Below are positions 8,501 through 12,984 of a stretch of DNA of 12,984 bases, piece after piece. The notes beneath the pieces were generated by a model. That model saw only the letters and a program-made list of their open reading frames with translations. It searched no databases and had not been told where the DNA came from. The DNA is from Clostridia bacterium (lineage in GTDB: Bacteria; Bacillota_A; Clostridia; Oscillospirales; CAG-272). Numbering within the stretch: the stretch's first letter is position 1; each line of letters starts with the position of its first letter. The stretch covers positions 1-12,984 of the forward strand of contig JAGDAM010000025.1 in the NCBI GenBank assembly GCA_017959485.1, in the 5' to 3' direction. The position numbers and the translations under genes are program-made.

Positions 8501-10775
8501 ATAGATCTGTGCTTTCGATAAACGCTACGCTCGCTTCAAGGTCGCGCTCGTTGATAAGAATGAACTTGCGGCCGCCGATTGCCTCCTGGCGAAGAATATA
8601 TGCGGACGGAATGTAATAGACTCCCGCGTACGACTGATCGCGTCCGCGGTCAGCGCCTGTAACCACCGCGCAGCAACGCACGTATAAGTACCACCTCCCC
8701 TGTGAATAATCGGAATCGGTGTACGAAGGGGAGAATGAGAATCTTGCGACTCCCGAGTCGTCGGTAACGACCGTGGCGTAGACCTGTTTATCGTCGTCGG
8801 CCGGCCATACGTCGACTACGATATCTCCGACCGGCGTTCCGTCGAACAGCGCGACGGTTACGCTTCCGGTGATCATTTCGCCGGGCAGAAATGCCGCTTT
8901 GTCGAATGTGATCTTTATGTCGTAATCGGGATATGGATCGTCGGAGTATTCAAAGTATCTGCCGCAGATGATGTTTCCGTCGGCGTCCGAGATGAGCGCG
9001 GACATACTGCCCTTGACCGGACTGTCTATCACGAAGGAGGTCCGGAAGGTTCCGTTATCCGAGACGGCAACGGCTTTTCTGCCCTGCGCTCCGCGGAAGG
9101 TGATATAGACCTCGTCGGGGTATCCGCCGTCGCGGTAGGCGACGTAGCCCCACATGTTGACGGTATCCTTCGAGCGGTAGGACTGACGGTCGGTATAGGC
9201 GTAGCCAAGATACTGCAGTCCGGCGTTTTCCGGGGAGCATTTGGCATAGACGAGTTCGTCTCCGGTGACTCCCGAGACGAGCATGAGCGCGGCGCCGTAT
9301 TCGTTATTGAATCTGAAAATTCCGTCGGAGTCGGTCTTTCCCGAAAACTCCGCTGATTTTTCGAGGTCTGTGTCCCACCCGGTTGCGTACTCGGGCCTGT
9401 CAAAGCAGATCCCGCTGACGGAGGCGCCGTTTACCGGACTTCCGTCTTCGGCCAGCAGGGTCCAGACGAGCGTTTCGCCCGAGTCGGATAAGACAAATGA
9501 GGTGCTTTCTGTAACGTCGATGAAAGAGTATACGCGGAAGGTCTGCGCTCCGGAGGCGCCCCCGGCGACGTCGACGTCGATAAGCGCGAGATATATGCCC
9601 TTGCCGTATTCCTCTCCGAACGATAATACCGTTGTTAACGAGTTGCCCGTCCCGGACGCGGAAGCCCGGCCGCACTTTTCAAGCCGGCTGTCGTAAAACG
9701 ATTTCGGGAGTTCTTTCTGTCCCGCGGAAGCGATCAGGTCCAGCGCCGCGCCGTACGCGTCGCGTGCGGACGGGAACCTGTAAAGGACGGCTTCGGCGCT
9801 CCAGTACTCCGGAGCCGACACGCGGAGAGTCAGTTCCACCGGCTGACCCGGCGTGAAATATTTGACGGTGTCGGTCCACGCGGAAGTCGAATTACTTCCG
9901 GTGATGGCGGCGCCCGCCTGCGCTTCTTCGCTCACAGTCAGAAATCTGACCGATCTGCCCGTCCCGAGTTCCTTTCCCGAGGCGGATTCGATTCCGGATT
10001 CTATTGTGACGGTAAACTCCGTGTTGTACGGAAGCCACTCCCCGGGAAGGAATACGACGCTCCGTCCTCCTCCCGTAAGCAGGAATTCACCGTCTGCCGA
10101 GGGCGAAATTGTAACCATTTCAAAGGCATCCTCGGTTACCGGCTCTGAAAACTCGACGACTATCGCCGTGTCGATCGGAACTTTTGTCGAATAATCCGCC
10201 GGGAAAAAGCTTTTGATCCTGAATTCGGATTCTGTCTGAAAGGCGAACGAGACCGCGGGGTTCTCGGGGTCGCCGAGAGTCAGGCGGTAAACCGTGTCCT
10301 CGTCAAGCTTTCCGGAGGCGGGAGTAATTTTGAATTCTCCTTTTTTCGTCTCGGCTATCGAGTAGTCGGTTGCCGGAGCTATCGTGAGATAGGACGCGAT
10401 AAGTTCGGCCGTGGCATTTTTTCCACAGTGCAGGAGAAAAGCCGAGCCGGTGTCGATAAGACGTCCCGAAGCTCCTTCGGCGCTGATGACGGCTCCGTGC
10501 AGTTCCTCCGGGAGCGTCTCGTAGTTCCCGGCGCTTCCCGTTCTGTTGAAATTATACCGGTTCGAAGCCGTCTTTATAATGACGAACGCCGAAGCGGCGA
10601 TTACCGTCAGCGCGGCGAGTGCGGCCGCTATGACGAGTATCCTTCTGAATTTTACGCGCGACGCCGCGCGTTCGGGGGGAAATCCGGTTTCCGCTTCTTC
10701 TATAAAGCTGTCGCGAATCCGGCTTACGGCGTCGCTGATATGCTCGCCGCCCCCGCCTTTTCTGTTTGTTCTCAT
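5583..10775 (-). CDS. Membrane-anchored alpha-2-macroglobulin-like protein with a putative anti-sigma N-terminus
   Basis: 1730 residues. Residues 1-44 are cytoplasmic and include EHISDAVSRIRDSFIEEAE (11-29), like the short N-terminal segments of membrane proteins encoded beside clostridial ECF sigma factors. One membrane segment follows (45-67), with arginines before it, so the rest is extracellular. It has no signal cleavage site, no LPXTG and no C-terminal anchor. Outside come an Ig-like region (90-182), an SbsA-type Ig-like domain (183-281, IKSFFPADYSTKVP), macroglobulin-type beta domains (about 305-1010; YRSKDTVNMWGYV, AFLPGEMITGSV, SVYRPGERAVISV), a variable bait-like stretch (1028-1088), and the A2M core (RRDFADNAAFSEL to TVPDNITRWRVTVLAVS, 1086-1127). 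A helical toroid-like part (1280-1520) and a receptor-like end with DDFLPTG (1631-1637) finish it. No CxEQ thioester motif is present. Start: ATG overlapping the sigma stop as ATGA, GGAGGG 10 bases upstream. The family call is firm; the anti-sigma role is inferred. Confidence 0.88.
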   Translation of the reverse strand: MRTNRKGGGGEHISDAVSRIRDSFIEEAETGFPPERAASRVKFRRILVIAAALAALTVIAASAFVIIKTASNRYNFNRTGSAGNYETLPEELHGAVISAEGASGRLIDTGSAFLLHCGKNATAELIASYLTIAPATDYSIAETKKGEFKITPASGKLDEDTVYRLTLGDPENPAVSFAFQTESEFRIKSFFPADYSTKVPIDTAIVVEFSEPVTEDAFEMVTISPSADGEFLLTGGGRSVVFLPGEWLPYNTEFTVTIESGIESASGKELGTGRSVRFLTVSEEAQAGAAITGSNSTSAWTDTVKYFTPGQPVELTLRVSAPEYWSAEAVLYRFPSARDAYGAALDLIASAGQKELPKSFYDSRLEKCGRASASGTGNSLTTVLSFGEEYGKGIYLALIDVDVAGGASGAQTFRVYSFIDVTESTSFVLSDSGETLVWTLLAEDGSPVNGASVSGICFDRPEYATGWDTDLEKSAEFSGKTDSDGIFRFNNEYGAALMLVSGVTGDELVYAKCSPENAGLQYLGYAYTDRQSYRSKDTVNMWGYVAYRDGGYPDEVYITFRGAQGRKAVAVSDNGTFRTSFVIDSPVKGSMSALISDADGNIICGRYFEYSDDPYPDYDIKITFDKAAFLPGEMITGSVTVALFDGTPVGDIVVDVWPADDDKQVYATVVTDDSGVARFSFSPSYTDSDYSQGRWYLYVRCCAVVTGADRGRDQSYAGVYYIPSAYILRQEAIGGRKFILINERDLEASVAFIESTDLLKNWGDFRKFNAAEVSGKTIGYKLERFWTEKTTFTYYDPYTGKSVTQTDSRNMEEVVSSGTLTFENGRIDFTDLYPEEKIEGSTYRLTFTFENDSNGRTESFGDFVLQSDIINSLKENEPASEPVSSTPELKTGSERYALGSDFVLEMTKGGKRVGGLIGWYTCSLGDVVFSAGRERFDFDSSMMRENCLGFGIYYDTELRQFHLTSAYVNFDFESECSFEPEVTTDKSVYRPGERAVISVRVKGGAGASVLVSVTDEACFSVANQNEQLFRTFRSSFKSNKPVFNYRYALYSAALGRGRTSNDNPNESVDAISSSGYESVEPSAYVRRDFADNAAFSELTLDAEGNGTLVMTVPDNITRWRVTVLAVSIPADVNDPIKAGSAVSEMISTQELIANVGIYPEYLERDNVIISVSALGNAASGEVGFSGEIRSASGRVVASASASAEGHGYTSLDFGKLEAGEYRVTVYAVCADKSDALEKKITVIESAAVYRVVKFISPDEIASLNPASYPLTLTFINRTESGGVFDKILSKLSRGTAGRSDASVAAYVAALTENRAYGSGEPRFRPEISFDYPNQITQNHEYYPSVFHYSEGSLELFAKILAAASSDVIDESRVSDEITLLYGKVGSKTPTDPGEICSALVCLAALDEPVLDLLDAAAREANRLPTDARLLLALAYAVSGDNPAAESLLSFVMRTAGFTDEETGEAYVGKDPAERGRLTELALLTASRCDRKLALSLVRYLLGAENSDLYRLGLASYVRFYLPCELPPTAEVEYTVDGLTNVRSLRAGESFSVVISRTEHQSFRIDRTDGDVAIRASYSGDFSELPDGGQAKSMLIEKTFTQTRSADGCSNVKVTVTVEVAGVRNSEIFIFDDFLPTGTAFISFADTGDVHLSVSGRHVSGYFGINGRSDSEGNPLQQSVTFSYVIRGVLEGEFETDPPSVVRLSSGSCRLGPAHTVKINRAKSFRAVVIK

Positions 10776-11353
10776 ATTCTGTAACCCTCCCGTTCAAGAC
10801 GTTCTCTGAGAGCCCGTCTCATCCTTTTGAGGAGCGACTTGACCGCGTTCTTTGTCATCCCCGATTTTTGCGCGATCTCTTCGATGCTTTTTTCCGAAAA
10901 ATAACGCATGACGAATATCCGCCGGTGTTCGGGTTTTCGCGACGCAAGGAACAGATCGATTTCTTCCGCGAGCATCTCCGTCTTTGACTCGTCCGGCTGC
11001 TCGAAGGACGTGGCGATCGATTCGGTTATCGCCTCGTCGAGTTCGCAAACCGTCTGCGGACGTTTTGCGGCGCGCTCCGCGCGAACGCGGTCGACGGCGA
11101 GATTGCGTGCGATTTTCATCGAATACGCAAGCAGACTGTCCGGACGGGCTTTGTTGGCCTTAATCAGCGTCGTCCAGAGGCGCATAAGCGTGTCGTTTAC
11201 AACCTCTTCGCTCGTTTCACGGCTGTTGGTTATTCTCAGGGCAAGATCGAAAAGAAGGCGGCCGTACTTGTTCTGCGTTTTCGCGATAGCGGTCTCGTCC
11301 CGCTGCAGAAACAGTTCGATAATATCTTCGTCCGGGCAAACAACCGCTTTCAA
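10772..11353 (-). CDS. ECF-type RNA polymerase sigma factor
   Basis: 193-residue sigma-70 family protein with only regions 2 and 4, so ECF-like. Region 2 spans about 14-97, with KYGRLLFDLALRI, the -10 recognition helix around EEVVNDTLMRLW (49-60), and IARNLAVDRVR (81-91). An acidic linker (100-130) leads to region 4 (132-187), with PEHRRIFVMRYF and the helix-turn-helix SIEEIAQKSGMTKNAVKSLL (156-175) that reads the -35. It directs RNA polymerase to a small, unknown regulon. The start is TTG 11353 with AGGAGG seven bases upstream; no better start is seen. Its stop overlaps the macroglobulin gene start by four bases, the usual arrangement of a sigma factor and its membrane regulator. Its own promoter looks housekeeping rather than ECF-like, so the sequence gives no evidence of autoregulation. 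Confidence 0.92.
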   Translation of the reverse strand: MKAVVCPDEDIIELFLQRDETAIAKTQNKYGRLLFDLALRITNSRETSEEVVNDTLMRLWTTLIKANKARPDSLLAYSMKIARNLAVDRVRAERAAKRPQTVCELDEAITESIATSFEQPDESKTEMLAEEIDLFLASRKPEHRRIFVMRYFSEKSIEEIAQKSGMTKNAVKSLLKRMRRALRERLEREGYRI

Positions 11354-11457
11354 AGCGTTTCCTCCTCTCTTTTTTGGTGTGGAGTTCGACGTCGTTCCGA
11401 TAAATTAGACGAAAAAAAACGGTGAAGGTGTCATATGTGTGAAAAATATACGAAATT

Positions 11458-11486
11458 ATGATATCAAATAAGGACGGTTTTGTCAA
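11458..11486 (-). promoter_or_regulatory. Promoter of the sigma/macroglobulin operon
   Basis: On the minus strand TTGACA (11486-11481), a 17-base spacer, and TATCAT (11463-11458): a perfect -35 and five of six in the -10. The start of transcription would be near 11451, leaving a leader of about 98 bases before the TTG codon. It has the form of a housekeeping promoter. Confidence 0.75.
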
Positions 11487-11596
11487 GTCAAAGGGTTACG
11501 GGGCAATAATTCGCTACAAAAAAGTGTCTTCCAAACAGACCTGGTTTCACAGTATTCTGAACAGGATCACGCAACTCACCTGAAATATATCCGGAG

Positions 11597-11648
11597 AAAA
11601 AAACAACTCCCGGGTCACCGGTGAAATATCCGGCAAACCCAGAAGTTG
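11597..11648 (-). terminator. Orphan intrinsic terminator
   Basis: Reading the minus strand, CAACT (11648-11644) pairs with AGTTG (11608-11604), GGGT pairs with ACCC, and CCGG pairs with CCGG, with small internal bulges and an A+T-rich loop. The stem is followed at once by seven T (11603-11597). This is a convincing intrinsic terminator for a minus-strand gene lying to the right, but that side now carries the plus-strand clpP remnant. Confidence 0.65.
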
Positions 11649-11657
11649 CTCGACAAA

Positions 11658-11714
11658 CTAAACGTTCATATTACTTGTACGTGAAAAGTTGCGGCTTGAA
11701 ATAATGATGGTAAC
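11658..11714 (-). pseudogene. Possible 3' remnant of a lost minus-strand gene
   Basis: Between the orphan terminator and the point where ClpP similarity begins, the minus strand reads [18 protein letters not shown] followed by TAG. The open frame continues only as antisense of clpP. Position and frame fit the last codons of a gene whose body was replaced. The peptide is too short to identify, so this is a weak, context-based call. Confidence 0.25.
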
Positions 11715-12260
11715 GCCGAGCGCACTTACGATATCTTTTCGCGTCTGCTTCAGGACAGGGTTATACTTCTCTCCGGCCTTATAGACGACGCCTCCGCCCA
11801 GGTTGTCATAGCGCAGCTGCTCTATCTTGAGTCGGCGGATCCGGGCAAGGACATTTCGCTTTATATCAGCAGCCCCGGCGGTTCCGTTTCGGCGGGGATG
11901 GCGATATACGATACGATGAATTATATCAAATGCGACGTATCTACCATCTGCGTCGGTATGGCGGCGTCTATGGCGGCCTTTCTGCTGTCGTCGGGAAAGA
12001 AGGGAAAGCGAATAGCTCTGCCGAACAGCGAGATAATGATCCATCAGCCGCTCGGCGGAGTTCAGGGCCAGGCGACCGACATCGTCATTCACGCGGAGCA
12101 TCTGCGCCGTACACGTGAAAAACTGAACGCGATTCTCTCGCAAAACACCGGCAGGCCGGTCGAAGTCATAGCCGCGGATACCGAGAGGGACAATTTCATG
12201 ACGTCCGGCGCGGCGCTCGAATACGGACTGATTGACAGGATAATAGAAAAGCGCTCATAA
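11700..12260 (+). pseudogene. clpP: ClpP protease subunit lacking its N-terminus and start codon
   Basis: The frame codes for the ATP-dependent Clp protease proteolytic subunit from [12 protein letters not shown] (first codon 11715) to the natural C-terminus [10 protein letters not shown]. ClpP similarity covers about 180 residues; the family usually has about 195. The catalytic triad is present: Ser in GMAASMA, His in MIHQPLGG and Asp in DTERDNF. What is missing is the first 15 or so residues (the VPxVVEQTxRG segment and axial loop). In frame, a TGA stands at 11697-11699, and no ATG, GTG or TTG occurs before the internal ATG at 11898, which would remove the first strands and SPGG. No ribosome binding site or promoter is seen. 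Most likely a 5'-truncated pseudogene; a one-base error near the ATGs at 11704 and 11707 is an alternative. Confidence 0.7.
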
Positions 12261-12274
12261 TTTCCGGGCGATTA

Positions 12275-12303
12275 TTGACAACGACCACATATTCTAATAT
12301 AAT
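12275..12303 (+). promoter_or_regulatory. Consensus promoter of the repeat protein gene
   Basis: TTGACA (12275-12280), exactly 17 bases, TATAAT (12298-12303): a perfect housekeeping promoter. Transcription would start near 12310, only about 12 bases before the ATG, so the leader holds little more than the ribosome binding site. Confidence 0.8.
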
Positions 12304-12321
12304 TAAACAACGAGGTGCGAT

Positions 12322-12675
12322 ATGATTATTTTAAAACGTTTTGCCGGTCCCAATCTGCTGACAATTGAAAGAGGGATCATCTCGCGTTTTGCCGGGCGCA
12401 CTCTTTACCGGTTAGAAGGGAAGTATCTCTCCGATTATGGCGGACCCACAAAGTATGATATAAACGGAGATACCATCAATCGGTTCGGCGGTCCGTCGCT
12501 CTACAGATTCGACGGCAGATTTCTGTCGGTATTCGCGGGCCCCACACTGTTTGAATTTGACGGAAGATACATAAAGCGTTTTGCCGGACCGACGGAATAC
12601 GAGATCGAGGGTTCGGTTTCAAGAGAGGAAATAATGGCGCTTTTCGCAATAATTCTTGAAGAGAGGGTTGTTTAA
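12322..12675 (+). CDS. Small protein of six 16-residue repeats, function unknown
   Basis: 117 residues. After MIILK come repeats at 6-21, 22-37, 38-53, 54-69, 70-85 and a partial one from 86. The consensus is about RFAGPTLYRFDGRYLS: an aromatic, A/G-Gly-Pro, an aromatic at position 8 or 9, then D/E-G and a closing hydrophobic residue. The period and the alternation of hydrophobic and polar residues suggest short beta hairpins stacked into a small beta-sheet or solenoid. The last repeat runs into a helix (SREEIMALFAIILEE, from residue 100). No signal peptide, membrane segment or catalytic motif is seen, so it is probably cytoplasmic. GAGGTG ends five bases before the ATG. It has its own promoter just after clpP and its own terminator, so it is a single-gene unit. 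No function is recognised. Confidence 0.85.
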   Translation: MIILKRFAGPNLLTIERGIISRFAGRTLYRLEGKYLSDYGGPTKYDINGDTINRFGGPSLYRFDGRFLSVFAGPTLFEFDGRYIKRFAGPTEYEIEGSVSREEIMALFAIILEERVV

Positions 12676-12706
12676 CGCGCGGGTTCGTATTCAGAACCGA
12701 TTCCGT

Positions 12707-12742
12707 CATAGCAAAAGGCGCCTTGCGGCGCCTTTTGCTATG
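12707..12742 (+). terminator. Intrinsic terminator after the repeat protein gene
   Basis: Arms 12707-12722 and 12727-12742 are perfect 16-base inverted repeats with a TTGC loop. The core is AAAA-GGCGCC-TTGC-GGCGCC-TTTT, so it can act in both directions. It lies about 30 bases past the stop codon. Confidence 0.85.
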
Positions 12743-12843
12743 GTGAGGGGTAACTCGCTTCGCTCGTGATTCGCAGGCGGCGAAACGCCGGCATGCTCGC
12801 ATCCCGTGAGCAAGCTCCCGACGAAAGAATCGCAGTCGGCTTG
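12743..12843. other. Intergenic, G+C-rich, no gene seen
   Basis: Contains short imperfect inverted repeats (GGCG-AAA-CGCC near 12780; GCTC and GAGC near 12795-12810) and GATTC/GAATC words. It resembles dispersed extragenic repeat sequence, but no second copy lies in the window. Frames open here on the minus strand show no protein-like composition. Confidence 0.35.
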
Positions 12844-12860
12844 GGGGCTGTAAAAAAAGT
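12844..12860. repeat. Second copy of the 17-base GGGGCTGT-A7-GT element
   Basis: Identical to the left arm of the hairpin at 14-30. Here it is followed by CCCC instead of the long right arm, so only a GGGG/CCCC stem with an A7 loop can form. Confidence 0.6.
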
Positions 12861-12872
12861 CCCCAAAAACAG

Positions 12873-12914
12873 AAGCACTCAAGCAACAATCGTTAGATTA
12901 GCGCTTGAGTGCTT
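12873..12914. terminator. Bidirectional terminator-like hairpin
   Basis: AAGCACTCAAGC (12873-12884) and GCTTGAGTGCTT (12903-12914) are perfect 12-base inverted repeats. The 18-base loop itself contains AATC-GTTA-GATT, which can extend the structure. On the plus strand the stem is followed by TCCTTTTTGC, and on the minus strand by CTGTTTTTGG. It could end a minus-strand gene entering from beyond the right edge. Nothing recognisable follows in 12915-12984. Confidence 0.6.
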
Positions 12915-12984
12915 TCCTTTTTGCATTTGTCACCACAAAAGGCGAAAAAGTGCGAAATATAGAGTTTTCCGGGTGTGCATCACC

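Larger units (their letters stand above)
11354..11699. other. Intergenic gap between sigma gene and clpP remnant
   Basis: This stretch holds the sigma operon leader and promoter (11354-11486), about 110 bases with nothing recognised (11487-11596), and an orphan minus-strand terminator (11597-11648). The last part (11649-11699) reads on the minus strand as a possible protein C-terminus with a TAG stop. A near-direct repeat, CTGAAATATATCCGG and GTGAAATATCCGG, occurs around 11580-11633. Confidence 0.5.

Noticed and set aside
11658..12143. Minus-strand open frame of 161 codons as a full gene
   Set aside because: Most of it is antisense to clear ClpP coding sequence. Only its last 18 or so codons lie outside and are kept as a possible remnant.
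11898..12260. Internal ATG as the real start of a short ClpP
   Set aside because: It would delete the first strands and the SPGG loop needed for the fold, while coding similarity clearly continues upstream to about 11715.
12322..12675. DNA-level tandem repeat or CRISPR-like array
   Set aside because: The 48-base periodicity is at protein level with diverged codons and an intact reading frame; there are no identical repeats with unique spacers.
12476..12889. Minus-strand open frame of 137 codons
   Set aside because: It crosses the terminator at 12707-12742 and the repeat protein gene, and its composition (R, C, P-rich) is not protein-like.

Overview
The window looks like a G+C-rich chromosomal segment from a Bacillota (Clostridia-type) bacterium, probably an uncultured anaerobe. 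This rests on strong AGGAGG-type ribosome binding sites, a TTG start, a BMP-family lipoprotein transporter, and a sigma/membrane-protein pair of a clostridial type. No tRNA, rRNA, CRISPR array, transposase or integrase was seen.

Layout: positions 1-361 are intergenic and hold hairpin repeats plus the end of the first operon. Positions 362-5411 (minus strand, read right to left) are a four-gene ABC transporter operon of the BmpA/NupABC nucleoside type: lipoprotein, double ATPase, two permeases. It has a consensus promoter (TTGACA-17-TATAAT) and a structured spacer between the binding protein gene and the rest. Positions 5583-11353 (minus strand) are a two-gene operon: an ECF-type sigma factor overlapping by ATGA a 1730-residue membrane-anchored alpha-2-macroglobulin-like protein. 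That protein's short cytoplasmic N-terminus sits where an anti-sigma region is expected. Positions 11354-11699 hold the sigma operon promoter and a well-formed minus-strand terminator that no longer has a recognisable gene in front of it. Positions 11700-12260 (plus strand) encode most of ClpP, with catalytic residues but no N-terminus or start codon. Positions 12322-12675 (plus strand) encode a 117-residue protein made of six 16-residue repeats, with its own consensus promoter and an intrinsic terminator. The right end (12743-12984) is intergenic hairpin sequence sharing a 17-base repeat with the left end.

Functional reading: the transporter probably imports nucleosides. The sigma/macroglobulin pair is the most interesting unit: a cell-surface protein of a protease-trapping fold, without the usual thioester, may control its own sigma factor and so report envelope or protease stress. 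The ClpP fragment and the orphan terminator together suggest a rearrangement breakpoint near 11715, or an assembly join.
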